NCBI RefSeq assembly: GCF_900113045.1
Contig: NZ_FONY01000001.1
Location: 124,001 to 188,000, forward strand
From: Thermoflexibacter ruber
GTDB taxonomy: Bacteria; Bacteroidota; Bacteroidia; Cytophagales; Thermoflexibacteraceae
DNA length: 64,000 nucleotides
Direction of reading: 5' to 3'
In this document: positions 24,345 to 33,550 of the stretch, piece by piece
Position numbering within the stretch: position 1 is the first letter of the stretch
How the letters are laid out: each line of letters starts with the position of its first letter
Program-made: the position numbers and the translations under genes
The notes under the pieces: model-generated
Seen by the model: only the letters and a program-made list of their open reading frames with translations
What the model was told of the DNA's origin: nothing
The model's database searches: none

Positions 24345-25646
24345 TTAGCTTTTTTCTTGTTTCCAGAAAGGGATGTAAGCCAAATAAGGAGAGGCTGACT
24401 TAAACTGGACTGCTAATTTGACCTTAAGTATATGTTCTTTGTTTTCAAGATTTTTTATGTTTATATGGGTAATTATTCCTCTTTCTTTTGTTTTAGGATT
24501 TTCATAATATCGCCAATGAAGATTATTTTTGAGTGTGTCATTAACACTGACTTGATAAAATTGAGATAAGCAATCTAAATTTTGATGCGAATATTCTTTC
24601 CTTCGTTCATAGGTAGTTTTTTTTATAGATTTTTCCTGCTCTTTGCATATTTCTTGCATATTGTCTTCAAATCCGATGGTGTGGACTATAAATATTTGCA
24701 GAAAATCGCTTTCTACAGTATAGCTTGGGATAGAAACACGATAAATAAATTTATCTGAGGCATTCCCATTATCTACAAAACGGTCTTCATAGTGCCGCCA
24801 ATCCATTTCATGCTCTTGGAAGTTAGCATAAGTCAAATATTTTCTTCCTTCACCTATGCCAGCACCTAACCTGTTGAATATAAATAAGAAGGAAGATATA
24901 GTCATAAGACTAATGAATATCAAGAGTAATTTCCATTTTTTAATGTTGCCTATTAAGGTATAGTAAATATTTTTATACAAGAAAGATAAGGTTAAGTAAT
25001 TCATAAATAAATAGATAGGATAGTAAACTTTACTGAACCATTTTATCTTTTTAATATCGCCAAGGCTCAGAAAATCAACTAAATATAAGAAACCAATGCT
25101 ACTAATAATGATAGCATAGATGTTGCCTATGTAGGGAATATTGATGACAAATGATATAGAAATGAGTGCTACTAAAGCATAAATAGTAAAACTTAGGATA
25201 GTAAGGAAATAAAGAAAAGAGATAGAAAAAAGTAGTCTGCATAATTTTTCCAACCGCTTTATACTATCTAAAATGCTTAAATTGTGTTTGATATGTTCTT
25301 TGAATTGTTGAGTATATTGTTCATAAATTTGGTTCATGCCCTGCGGATATACTGCGTACAGACCTATCATGCCCGCCCAAATACCTCGTAAAATTAAATG
25401 AGTTAAAAACCCTATTAAAAGTCCTTTTGCCCCAAACTCAATTAGCAATGCCAAAGCAGTTGCTCCTATAAAATCTAAATAGCGAGAAACTACGTAGTAG
25501 CGTATAATTTCAGAATAATCGGAAAACTGCAATAGTGCGACTAAGAAAAAGCCAGAAATGAGTAGCTCTACTTCCCATGTACGAATTTTTATGTCTTCTA
25601 ACCATGAAGGTAAGTGCTGGTTATCTTCGTGCAGATTTTCTTCCAT
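24345..25646 (-). CDS. Multi-pass membrane protein of unknown family
   Basis: 433 residues; I do not recognise the family. After a short acidic N-terminus come several hydrophobic segments between about 25 and 265 (for example VELLISGFFLVALLQF, ALALLIEFGAKGLLIGFL, LFSISFLYFLTILSFTIYAL, IYAIIISSIGFLYLVDFL, WKLLLIFISLMTISSFLFIF). A soluble C-terminal domain of about 165 residues follows (YRVSIPSYTVESDFLQIFIV, then WRYYENPKTKERG and a beta-rich end). Last gene of a four-gene operon: it begins 3 bases after the stop of the WD40 lipoprotein gene, so the two are almost certainly co-translated. Confidence 0.75.
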   Translation of the reverse strand: MEENLHEDNQHLPSWLEDIKIRTWEVELLISGFFLVALLQFSDYSEIIRYYVVSRYLDFIGATALALLIEFGAKGLLIGFLTHLILRGIWAGMIGLYAVYPQGMNQIYEQYTQQFKEHIKHNLSILDSIKRLEKLCRLLFSISFLYFLTILSFTIYALVALISISFVINIPYIGNIYAIIISSIGFLYLVDFLSLGDIKKIKWFSKVYYPIYLFMNYLTLSFLYKNIYYTLIGNIKKWKLLLIFISLMTISSFLFIFNRLGAGIGEGRKYLTYANFQEHEMDWRHYEDRFVDNGNASDKFIYRVSIPSYTVESDFLQIFIVHTIGFEDNMQEICKEQEKSIKKTTYERRKEYSHQNLDCLSQFYQVSVNDTLKNNLHWRYYENPKTKERGIITHINIKNLENKEHILKVKLAVQFKSASPYLAYIPFWKQEKS

Positions 25647-25649
25647 TTT

Positions 25650-27734
25650 TTACTGTAATTTTTGTTTAAGCAATTCTATATTAGGTTTTTCTAAAGAGGT
25701 GGGGAAGTCAAAAGCACATTTTTCCGCTTGCTTTTTAAAGTTTTCACTGTCAATGACACTCACCTTACCCTTGTAAATTAAGACTACTTTATTGTTGTCT
25801 TGAGGGACATATTTAAAGTTTACCCATAATTTCTGTTCGCTATAGTTTATGATAGCAGTGCCTTCTTTGCCGGTCAGATGATACAACTTAAACTCTCCTT
25901 TTATTTCTTGCCCTTGCAAAGTAAAATTAGCCTTGCAAGAAATTGCTTGGTCGTAATTGTAGGGCTTCCCATAAGCATAAATGCCAAATTGCTTAATATC
26001 AAAAACTTTTACTTCATTTGTTTGAGTTTTAGTATACGATTTGACAGAAGTAGAGAACTGCTTATTTGTGTTGCCTAATTGTATAGTATAAAAATTTGCA
26101 TTATCTTCTATCCGTTGGCAAAGTGTAGCAGATTCATCAAAATTAGCAGTGAGTAGGTAATGCCCATCAGGGGAAGTAGTTAGCCCATAAATAGTCGATT
26201 CGCTGATAGGTAGTTCTAAAGTGCGTTTGCTCCCTATCTCAAAATAAATGAGTTTGCCTTTACTTTGTGTAACAATCTGTTTGCTATCAGGGGTGAACGT
26301 AACGGCATACACAACCCCAGACTCACCAGCAATATTGTAAGAGGCTAATTCCGTTCCTGCAATGTTCCAAAGTTTTACCGTACCATCTTCGCTTCCTGTA
26401 GCTATCTGCTTACCTGTAGCATCAAAAGTAACAGAATAAACACCGTATCTATGTCCTCTAAGAATTGCTTTGGAGTTGCCAGCCCAATCCCAAATTTTAG
26501 CAGTTTTATCACTACTGCCTGTAATAAAGGTTTGGTTGTCAGGAGATATTTGTAAGGAGTTGATGTAAGAATCATGGGCATTGATAGACTGTAAAAGACT
26601 ACCATTTTCTGCCCAAATTTTTATGGTTTCATCATAACTCGCAGAAGCGATTTTTTGCCCATCGGCAGAGAACCCTACTCCAGATACAGCATCTTGATGA
26701 CCTTTGAAAGTTTGCAAAAGCTCGCCTGCTACATTCCAAACTCTTACTGTATTATCGGCACTACCTGTGGCTATTTTATTCCCATCTTTGGAAAAAGCCA
26801 CTGCTTTTACTTCGTCTGTATGCCCTTGCAGAGTAGCTAAGATTTTTCCTTCTAAATTATACAATTTTGCTGTTCTATCTCCACTGCCTGTAAGTATTTT
26901 TTGCCCATCTGGGGAGAAGGCAACTGCATATACTCTGTCTTGATGTGCTTTAATATTTAGGATTTTTTGATAGTTCCCTCTTGGGACAAAGCTAAACCTG
27001 TCCCATATTTCTTCCAATACCCATTTATTTTTAGGGTTCAAGGGGTTATTACTATTGTCCTCACCCATAAAAATCCACACTGAGTCAGCATATTGGGAGA
27101 GTTCAGGGAATTTTCCTATATTGAATTTGAATTGGAAGTTCGCCTCAGCCTTTTCATCTGCTTTTATGAGTTGCCAACGTGTGATTTTTTGTTTATTTCC
27201 TTTGGCATATAGGCTGTAGTAGGGAGTACGGGATAAAATGCTCATTGTTTTGATAGAATCACTACTGATTCCTGCAAGTTGATAATAACCATATCCTTTT
27301 TCTTTTACTGTTTTTGTAAGCATAGCAATTGCTACTTCTTTGCCATTGTCAATTTCGAGATTTTCATTAGTTTCCGTGGTTGCTTTTGTTAAAAACATAG
27401 CTACAGACTCGAAGGCTTGGTCTTGATTGCCTAAAAAATCAATGAGCTGACTGACGAGAGTTTCTTCCGCATTGTCTGCTTGGTAGTAATAGAGTTTTGC
27501 CTTACCAGCAAAAGGTTGCCCATTTTTTGTTAGGGTGTTTTTTCTGATTAAGATAGATGTTTGCTCTGTAGTACGCAAGGTAGTATCTTCATTAGCAGCA
27601 AAAAGTTTTTGAGCTGCCTCTTGTAGAGATGGGTCTGGAATACCCTCTATAATTTCTTGCATCTCCTCACTACCACATACTTGTAATAGCAGAGAAAGGA
27701 AAGTAAGTGTTAAAAATGCTTTTAGTCGTTTCAT
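25650..27734 (-). CDS. WD40-repeat envelope lipoprotein
   Basis: 694 residues. The signal peptide ends LLLQVCGS, a probable lipobox. Residues about 30-250 form an unrecognised N-terminal domain. About 255-550 hold six to seven WD40 blades (for example AHQDRVYAVAFSPDGQKILT, GHTDEVKAVAFSKDGNKIAT, GHRYGVYSVTFDATGKQIAT). A C-terminal beta-rich domain with two cysteines follows. WD40 propellers are protein-docking platforms. Here the propeller would sit in the periplasm or on the outer membrane, an uncommon location. It lies 19 bases after the protease gene and 3 before the membrane-protein gene, suggesting a scaffold for an envelope complex. Confidence 0.85.
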   Translation of the reverse strand: MKRLKAFLTLTFLSLLLQVCGSEEMQEIIEGIPDPSLQEAAQKLFAANEDTTLRTTEQTSILIRKNTLTKNGQPFAGKAKLYYYQADNAEETLVSQLIDFLGNQDQAFESVAMFLTKATTETNENLEIDNGKEVAIAMLTKTVKEKGYGYYQLAGISSDSIKTMSILSRTPYYSLYAKGNKQKITRWQLIKADEKAEANFQFKFNIGKFPELSQYADSVWIFMGEDNSNNPLNPKNKWVLEEIWDRFSFVPRGNYQKILNIKAHQDRVYAVAFSPDGQKILTGSGDRTAKLYNLEGKILATLQGHTDEVKAVAFSKDGNKIATGSADNTVRVWNVAGELLQTFKGHQDAVSGVGFSADGQKIASASYDETIKIWAENGSLLQSINAHDSYINSLQISPDNQTFITGSSDKTAKIWDWAGNSKAILRGHRYGVYSVTFDATGKQIATGSEDGTVKLWNIAGTELASYNIAGESGVVYAVTFTPDSKQIVTQSKGKLIYFEIGSKRTLELPISESTIYGLTTSPDGHYLLTANFDESATLCQRIEDNANFYTIQLGNTNKQFSTSVKSYTKTQTNEVKVFDIKQFGIYAYGKPYNYDQAISCKANFTLQGQEIKGEFKLYHLTGKEGTAIINYSEQKLWVNFKYVPQDNNKVVLIYKGKVSVIDSENFKKQAEKCAFDFPTSLEKPNIELLKQKLQ

Positions 27735-27753
27735 TTGAACCTAATATTATTCT

Positions 27754-30453
27754 CTACCAATCGTTGGTTTTTGTCATATAGCTATTAATGACATGGGCTA
27801 TTACATTGATAGTTTCTATAGTTGCTTGCTTTACTTGCACATTTTTGTTGTTTAACTTACCTTTTTCATTGTATAAGTGCTTGTTAGTGATTATCTGCTC
27901 AGGATAGTAACGCTTTTTGTTACTGTCTGTATAATAAATATCACTGATTTCATAGCGGTATTTATTTTCCTTTACATCTATTTTTAGGGTGTACCAAATT
28001 TTATATTTCGCATTGTCTTTGAGGTAGTCAGTGGCGGCAGTTCCACCGCTTAGAAGGTCTAAAACTACCCCACTTATGATAGCCCCCGTGCTTGGATTGA
28101 CATTAAAAGGCTCAAAAGTTGTACCGACTAACTTGCCCTCTTCCTTATCCTCTATTTCTAAAATACCTTTCATGGTACCGTATAATTTGAGGAAGCATTC
28201 TTTACCGCGCAGGAATAGTGCATTTTTAGTTATACTTTGCATTTCCACTACACCTACAAAACTTACTTTACCTGTTTCCCTGTCCAAAGGCACAGCATCG
28301 TTGATTTTAAAATATTCCTTTACTCTGGCTTTCTTGATAGAGGTATCTTCCTCTTTCTCTCCTTTAGCTTTTGCCCTATTATCATTATTTTTAGGCTTTC
28401 TTTCATCTGTTTCCTCTTCCTCTTCTCCTAATGCCCTACCTTTGGTTTTGATAATAGCAACAAAAGGTTGTAAAATTTTAATTTGGTCTTTAAGAGGTTT
28501 ATTAAGCGCATTTTTGCCATTAGGTAGGTCGAAAGTACTTGGTAATTCTTCTATCAAATCTCTAACATATTTTATTTTAATCGCATAGCCCACATTGTCC
28601 GCAGAGGGAATACCTGCATTGGTAATACCAACTAAGTTGCCTTCTTTGTCAAATAGAGGTCCGCCACTATTACCAGGTTGGATAGGAGCAGATATTTGAT
28701 ATGTAGTTTTATCGTCTTTGTAGCCAGATATGGAACTAATAGTACCATTGGTGGTTTTTACGGCTTTGCCCATCATATCTGCCAAGGGATACCCCATTGC
28801 AAAAACATCTTCTCCTGCGTCCATAGGTTGGGCTTTCAGTGTATAAGGGATATTCTGGAAGGGTTTAAACTTGGGGTCATCTATCTGCAAAATTGCTAAA
28901 TCGTGTGTTTTATCTGTTTCTATTAACTTCACTTTATACGATTTACGTGAGCCATCAGGTTGTAGTAAATCTACTTCCATTTCTTCTGCCCCTTCTATTA
29001 CGTGGTAGTTTGTAGTAATATGACCTTGCTTTGAGATGATAATGCCAGAACCATTACCTTCCCAATTCCCTGCCAGCGTAGTACCTTTCACTATGGGCTT
29101 ACTTTCTTTTTTCTTTTCTTCTTGAGGTTTAAAGTAGGGTTGCTTAACTTTCAAGTATTTTGCAATAATTTCTGTCCCTTTGCCACTTACATAGAAACCA
29201 AAATTATTACCGTAGAGAGGTAAGCTTTCTTCTATCATTTTCACTTGCAGTCCATTGATAAAGAAAAAGGTGCTTTCTTTGAGTTTAAAAATTTTGATAA
29301 CATTCTCTTCCCCTTCTCTATCATTAATAATACCTTTTTTAGGGAGTTTACGCCAGCTACTAATGTTAGCATTAATGCCTTCATATCTTCTTACTATAGC
29401 ATACTCATCGCTTGAAATATTGAGTAAGAACATATAGTAGTTATCTGGATTTCGCAATCCAAAAATCAAACCTACTTCAGAGCTACCTTTAATCTCTTTG
29501 CTTTTGATACGTGCCTCTACTGTATAGTTTACTTCTTGGCTTTCCAAGGGGAAGTTTGCCCACCTCGTAATAACACTTGCTTTGCTATTCGTTTTTATTA
29601 AGTAACCCGTTTCTTCTAAATCGTTTAGTATTTGTGAGCTACCCTCAGCTACAGTACCTATTGCCCAGTTATTTTTATTATCAGTAAATGCTTCTTCTGC
29701 AATAAGCTCTCCCTTCCCGTATTCGTCATACTCTACGTAACGCTTGTCCATGAGTATATTATTTTTGAATACAGCCTCATATCTGAGCTTGCCAGTGTCA
29801 TAATATTCTTTGTACTCGCCATCATAAACCCCCTCTTTATAATCTACTTCTTTTTGCTTCCTGCCATTTGGATAGTACCAAGTACATTTACCGTCCAAGA
29901 TATTTAATTTATCGTCAAGGCTATCTACCTTAGTAAACCTACCTTCCCATTGCAATTCTCCGTTTATTTGATAGTCTTTCACTACACCTTCAGGCTGTCC
30001 CTCTTTGCTGTAGCCAATTTCTCGATAATAAGCTGCTCCTTTTTTGTCTTTTAATCTATTCCAATCCATGTCAAAATATTCTCTAACCTTCCTCACCTCA
30101 GAACTTGTAGTTTTTACTTTCCTTTCATCTTTCTCTTTATTAAAGTTGAGAGTTTTGTTAGGAGAATCTGTATCTTTTTGGTGGTCATAGTCTTTCACTT
30201 CTGCCTTTTTCTCTGTGGGCTTGTAGGGCTTTTTATTGGGCTTTTCATAAACGATTTTCTCAAATTCTTCAAAACTCATCATATTGATAGGAGTACGTTC
30301 CCCATGATTTGTATAGGAAATTACACGCCTATTTTCATCAATAAGCGTGATATTTACCTTTACTACATTCCCATTTTTCTTATAAATCTTATCTTGGGAA
30401 AAAACACCATATATAGATAAAAAAGCATATAAAAAACAAATTAGAGGTTTCAT
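27754..30453 (-). CDS. Secreted multidomain trypsin-like protease with MORN-type repeats and DUF4468-like tail
   Basis: 899 residues from the ATG at 30453; a 13-codon upstream extension is rejected because it precedes the signal peptide (MKPLICFLYAFLSIYGVFSQ). In order: a short N-terminal domain; MORN-like repeats at about 150-260 (CTWYYPNGRKQKEVDYKEG, VYDGEYKEYYDTGKLRYEA); a lectin-like beta-sandwich at about 260-440 (VGLIFGLRNPDNYYMFLL); an S1C trypsin-like domain at about 455-650 with H484 (TNYHVI), D518 (THDLAIL) and S596 (PGNSGGPL); a charged linker; and a DUF4468-like alpha/beta domain at about 730-890. HtrA proteases carry PDZ domains, which are missing here. Second gene of the operon. 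Confidence 0.85.
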   Translation of the reverse strand: MKPLICFLYAFLSIYGVFSQDKIYKKNGNVVKVNITLIDENRRVISYTNHGERTPINMMSFEEFEKIVYEKPNKKPYKPTEKKAEVKDYDHQKDTDSPNKTLNFNKEKDERKVKTTSSEVRKVREYFDMDWNRLKDKKGAAYYREIGYSKEGQPEGVVKDYQINGELQWEGRFTKVDSLDDKLNILDGKCTWYYPNGRKQKEVDYKEGVYDGEYKEYYDTGKLRYEAVFKNNILMDKRYVEYDEYGKGELIAEEAFTDNKNNWAIGTVAEGSSQILNDLEETGYLIKTNSKASVITRWANFPLESQEVNYTVEARIKSKEIKGSSEVGLIFGLRNPDNYYMFLLNISSDEYAIVRRYEGINANISSWRKLPKKGIINDREGEENVIKIFKLKESTFFFINGLQVKMIEESLPLYGNNFGFYVSGKGTEIIAKYLKVKQPYFKPQEEKKKESKPIVKGTTLAGNWEGNGSGIIISKQGHITTNYHVIEGAEEMEVDLLQPDGSRKSYKVKLIETDKTHDLAILQIDDPKFKPFQNIPYTLKAQPMDAGEDVFAMGYPLADMMGKAVKTTNGTISSISGYKDDKTTYQISAPIQPGNSGGPLFDKEGNLVGITNAGIPSADNVGYAIKIKYVRDLIEELPSTFDLPNGKNALNKPLKDQIKILQPFVAIIKTKGRALGEEEEETDERKPKNNDNRAKAKGEKEEDTSIKKARVKEYFKINDAVPLDRETGKVSFVGVVEMQSITKNALFLRGKECFLKLYGTMKGILEIEDKEEGKLVGTTFEPFNVNPSTGAIISGVVLDLLSGGTAATDYLKDNAKYKIWYTLKIDVKENKYRYEISDIYYTDSNKKRYYPEQIITNKHLYNEKGKLNNKNVQVKQATIETINVIAHVINSYMTKTNDW

Positions 30454-30494
30454 AGTATATCTAAAATAAAAGATGATGAACGAATCAAGCAAAT

Positions 30495-30968
30495 TTAACT
30501 GAGAGAGATAATATTAAGTAGCACAATGCCTAACACAAAAAATAACAACACCAATAAACTAAATATAAAACCTGTCCATGCCCAGCCTTTCCCCTTATAG
30601 TCTTTGCGAGAACCTGTTTTGCCAAAACCAATGATTGCCGTTGTCATGCCTATGACGCTAAGGACTAACCCAGCCAAAGGAAATAAAAGCACCAGCAGTA
30701 CACTTAATAAACCTGCGCCAAACGAAGTAATACCCGACCAGTGCATAGGTCTATCATCTTGTTTTTTTAGCTTATGAGCAACTAGCCTAAGTGCTAACTT
30801 CTCTTTCAAGGTCAAGGGAGCATTTTTTTGTTGAATAGCTAAATTTTTAAGTACATCATAGCTTAGCTGCTTGTTTACCAAACTACTATCTACTTTATAT
30901 GGAGATGTTGCTGAGGCAAATACAAAACCTAAAAGGCATAGTGAAAATAAAAAAAGTAATTTTTTCAT
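30495..30968 (-). CDS. Small secreted/membrane protein, DUF4190-like C-terminus
   Basis: 157 residues. Signal peptide (KKLLFLFSLCLLGFVFASAT), a hydrophilic helical part with TLKEKLALRLVAHKLKKQ, then two membrane helices (GAGLLSVLLVLLFPLAGLVL and TGFIFSLLVLLFFVLGIVLL) separated by a loop GKTGSRKDYKGKGWAWTG. This loop-plus-helix pattern is common in small Bacteroidota membrane proteins of the DUF4190 type. First gene of the operon, 41 bases upstream of the protease. Role unknown. Confidence 0.75.
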   Translation of the reverse strand: MKKLLFLFSLCLLGFVFASATSPYKVDSSLVNKQLSYDVLKNLAIQQKNAPLTLKEKLALRLVAHKLKKQDDRPMHWSGITSFGAGLLSVLLVLLFPLAGLVLSVIGMTTAIIGFGKTGSRKDYKGKGWAWTGFIFSLLVLLFFVLGIVLLNIISLS

Positions 30969-31050
30969 AATTTTTTAATTTTTTAAAAGTGAAAATAAAT
31001 GATAGATAGTAAATGCCTAAGAGTATTTTTTGCCAAAATATTTATTCTAT

Positions 31051-31082
31051 TAATCCTAATTCACCCGTAATCCTAATTCACC
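31051..31082. repeat. 17-base-period tandem direct repeat upstream of the envelope operon
   Basis: TAATCCTAATTCACC occurs at 31051-31065 and again at 31068-31082. It lies about 85-115 bases upstream of the operon's first gene and about 60 bases beyond the next gene's stop. It may be a regulator site or a slippage duplication. Confidence 0.5.
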
Positions 31083-31144
31083 TGTTCATAACTCTCTCGC
31101 TGAATATTATGTATGCTTGCGACTATCAAATAACTTTTCTGTCC

Positions 31145-31654
31145 TTAATTCTTAATCCCTTCAAAAATTAACTCACTATACACAATCGAGCTTATGCAAA
31201 TTGGCGTATTGCAAGGACAGGTACAACTTCCAACATCATCAAGAAATCTTACTCTAATAGTAGCACCAGAAATAGTTACTTTGTAGTTACCTCTTTTCCC
31301 TTCTATTTCATCTGGATTGTTATTACTTCTACGCATTATTACATTGGGCATTGTCCTCGGTGGTACGGAATTACTTGTAGAATTTACCTGAACGTTTACA
31401 GTAGTATCATTGACCGCTACTAAAATTGCTGTTGCATTACTTGAAATGTAGGTTACAGGTGGCGCACATATACCACTGCAAAAACTTGCATTATACCTTG
31501 TTCCCCCTGTATAATTACCACTAATTAACTTGGCTACACTGGCTTCTGGTTCAACAACATCACTACTTTTATTGCAAGCATACAAAGCCAAGAGTATCAG
31601 CCCGAGACTTGCTCTATTACTTAAAAAAAAACGAAAGAATTTTGAATTTTTCAT
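31145..31654 (-). CDS. Small cysteine-rich lipoprotein
   Basis: 169 residues from the ATG at 31654 (the 17-codon extension is rejected because it precedes the signal). The signal ends in the lipobox LLALYACNKSSD. The mature part is Ser/Thr/Asn-rich and has two cysteine clusters, SFCSGICAPPV and SCTCPCNTPICISS, that may form disulfides. Beta-strand-rich; no family recognised. It stands alone between the envelope operon and the LytTR regulator, and shares an upstream TTAAACTTTCAA motif (31684-31695) with that regulator, so it might be its target. Confidence 0.7.
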   Translation of the reverse strand: MKNSKFFRFFLSNRASLGLILLALYACNKSSDVVEPEASVAKLISGNYTGGTRYNASFCSGICAPPVTYISSNATAILVAVNDTTVNVQVNSTSNSVPPRTMPNVIMRRSNNNPDEIEGKRGNYKVTISGATIRVRFLDDVGSCTCPCNTPICISSIVYSELIFEGIKN

Positions 31655-31965
31655 AGTCCTAAACAGATTTAAAATAAAATAATTTTGAAAGTTTAAAAGC
31701 AACAAAACTGATTGAGAGATTTCTACATTTGCCGAATTTTACGAGCAATATCTTTAGTAAAAGCAATAAGATAATATTGTGATGCGTATTCGCACCCAAT
31801 AGCTTATTAAAAGTCTTTAAAATCAATGATTTATTACAAAGTTAAGAAATGTAAAAATAGGAAGCAAACCGCCTAAATTTTGCGACTCTCCAAGTGGTGA
31901 TGAGTGAGTCGTTTTGAGAGATGAACGGATATTTTAAGGCAATAAACCGCCTAAAATTTTTTTGC

Positions 31966-32715
31966 TTATTGAGCAAACAAAGCCTTTTTTAGGTTATTCA
32001 GGTAAGTTCTACCAATATGCAATCGCTCTCCATTACTAAGTAGCAGTTGCATATCACCAGTAAGAAAAGTTCTGATTTCGTTCAAATTTACCACAGTATC
32101 GCGGTGTATTTGAACGAATTGGTAATTAGCAAGTGCTTCTGCCATGTTTTTGAGGGTACGTGTATAATTTTTGGTTTTTCCGTCAGCAAAGCATACTTTT
32201 ATGTTCCCTTGCTCTGCTTGGCAGTAAATGATTTCTTTAGCATCAGCGAAGTCGAACCCCCTGGCATGGGGCAGAGAAACTGGCTGCGAAGCAGATAATT
32301 TACTATTGAGGGTCTGCAAAGCAACCACAAGGCGTTCTTGGTTCATTAGTTCTCCGCTCCTCTGGATAGCTTTCTGTATAGCAAGTTTCAGGTCGTCTAA
32401 GCCTACAGGTTTGAGCAAATACTCTAAGGCACTGACTTTGAAGGCTTGGACAGCATATTCTTGGAAGGCGGTCGTAAAAACGATATGAAAATCAAGTTTT
32501 GGCAAAGCCTGTAAAAACTGAAATCCATCCATTTGTGGCATTTCAACATCTAAAAAAACAAGGTCAGGCGTTTTGCGCTCTATCGCTTTTAGCCCCTCCT
32601 CAGCTGAGGTACAGGTGCCTTGAAGGTGTACTTCTGGGCAGTGCTGAATTAATAAATTTTTTAAATGCTCTCTACAATGTTTTTCATCATCAATGATAAT
32701 AGCGGATAACAACAT
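31966..32715 (-). CDS. LytTR-family response regulator
   Basis: 249 residues. Receiver domain: DD at 9-10 (IIIDDEKHC), phosphorylation site D56 (FLDVEMPQMDG), conserved Lys in YLLKPVGLDD. The LytTR DNA-binding domain is at about 145-249 (EIIYCQAEQGNIKVCFADG, then FVQIHRDTVVNLNEI, and GERLHIGRTYLNNLKKALF). LytTR regulators are driven by LytS-type kinases. The large sensor kinase at 33551-36733 is of that type and on the same strand, separated only by the Uma2 gene, so it is the probable partner. Confidence 0.92.
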   Translation of the reverse strand: MLLSAIIIDDEKHCREHLKNLLIQHCPEVHLQGTCTSAEEGLKAIERKTPDLVFLDVEMPQMDGFQFLQALPKLDFHIVFTTAFQEYAVQAFKVSALEYLLKPVGLDDLKLAIQKAIQRSGELMNQERLVVALQTLNSKLSASQPVSLPHARGFDFADAKEIIYCQAEQGNIKVCFADGKTKNYTRTLKNMAEALANYQFVQIHRDTVVNLNEIRTFLTGDMQLLLSNGERLHIGRTYLNNLKKALFAQ

Positions 32716-32746
32716 ACAATTTTGAAAGTTTAAGTAGCATATTTTT

Positions 32747-33496
32747 TTAGTCTTCTGGATTGATTCCTAATGCTTTGAGTTTTTCAGCAAGTTTATCAGC
32801 ACGCTGTTTTTCTGCGTCAGCACGCTGTTTTTCTGCGTCAGCACGCTGTTTTTCTGCATTAGTACGTTGCTTTTCTAACAAAGTGCTTTCTACGCCTGTG
32901 AGCAACAAATTGCCACTGCTATCTGTCCAGCGCAACCACTCGTCTTCTCTCTCTTCGTATTTGCCTCGCCAAAGTGTAAGTCCCAAACCTATACGCTCTA
33001 AAAATTGATTTTCTTTGTGATAGTAATAACCTCCTCTGTTTTCATAAATATTAAGCACTTGCTTGTTAATAAAAAGCAAGGGGTCAAGCACCACATAGTA
33101 AGGAATCCCAATGTTGGCATAAATATCAAACTTTTTGCCGCCTTCATTGCCTACCGCATTGGAAACTATCTCTATCACAACGTCAGGGTTTTTCCCAATC
33201 TGCCAAATCATATACACTCGATTTGCCTTTTCCCATATATCAGGCGGGTAGTTCACGTCTAAACTCACAAACATATCAGGTACTACGGCAGGTTTGTTAA
33301 TACCATAATAAATCCCTACATTAGCAGAAGCAACAAAAGGGCGGTCGCCAAAAGGCATAGAGGCAAAAAGCGCATCTACCAAAAGGCGTTGCTGCTTTTC
33401 TGAAAATATATTGTCCACAGGCGTATCGTCTTCGGTTACGAGATGTTCTACGTTTGGCGGTTCTATGACAAAATCTACTACGGTCATGTTTTCCAT
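32747..33496 (-). CDS. Uma2 family (DUF820) PD-(D/E)xK nuclease-like protein
   Basis: 249 residues. Core: VVPDMFVSLDV (Asp), PDVVIEIVSN (Glu) and GGKKFDIYANIGIPYYVVLD (Lys then strand), the PD-(D/E)xK pattern of the Uma2 family, whose biological role is not established. The C-terminal tail is a coiled coil built from a 7-residue unit EKQRADA repeated about four times, reflecting a 21-bp DNA repeat. It sits between a LytTR regulator and its presumed sensor kinase, where it looks like an insertion into a two-component pair. Such genes are often multi-copy. Confidence 0.87.
   Translation of the reverse strand: MENMTVVDFVIEPPNVEHLVTEDDTPVDNIFSEKQQRLLVDALFASMPFGDRPFVASANVGIYYGINKPAVVPDMFVSLDVNYPPDIWEKANRVYMIWQIGKNPDVVIEIVSNAVGNEGGKKFDIYANIGIPYYVVLDPLLFINKQVLNIYENRGGYYYHKENQFLERIGLGLTLWRGKYEEREDEWLRWTDSSGNLLLTGVESTLLEKQRTNAEKQRADAEKQRADAEKQRADKLAEKLKALGINPED
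32796..32879. repeat. Four 21-bp tandem repeats encoding a coiled-coil tail
   Basis: TCAGCACGCTGTTTTTCTGC plus one base is repeated exactly or nearly so at 32796, 32817 and 32838, with a diverged fourth copy at 32859. Each unit encodes seven residues (AEKQRAD register), so copy-number changes keep the reading frame and lengthen the coil by heptads. Confidence 0.9.
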
Positions 33497-33550
33497 CTCA
33501 AATTTATTTTTTTACGAAAATAATCATTTCTCTTGAAAATAGTACAATAA

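Noticed and set aside
32796-32879. Tandem 21-bp repeats considered as a CRISPR-like array
   Set aside because: There are no spacers; units are directly adjacent and in frame within a coding region.
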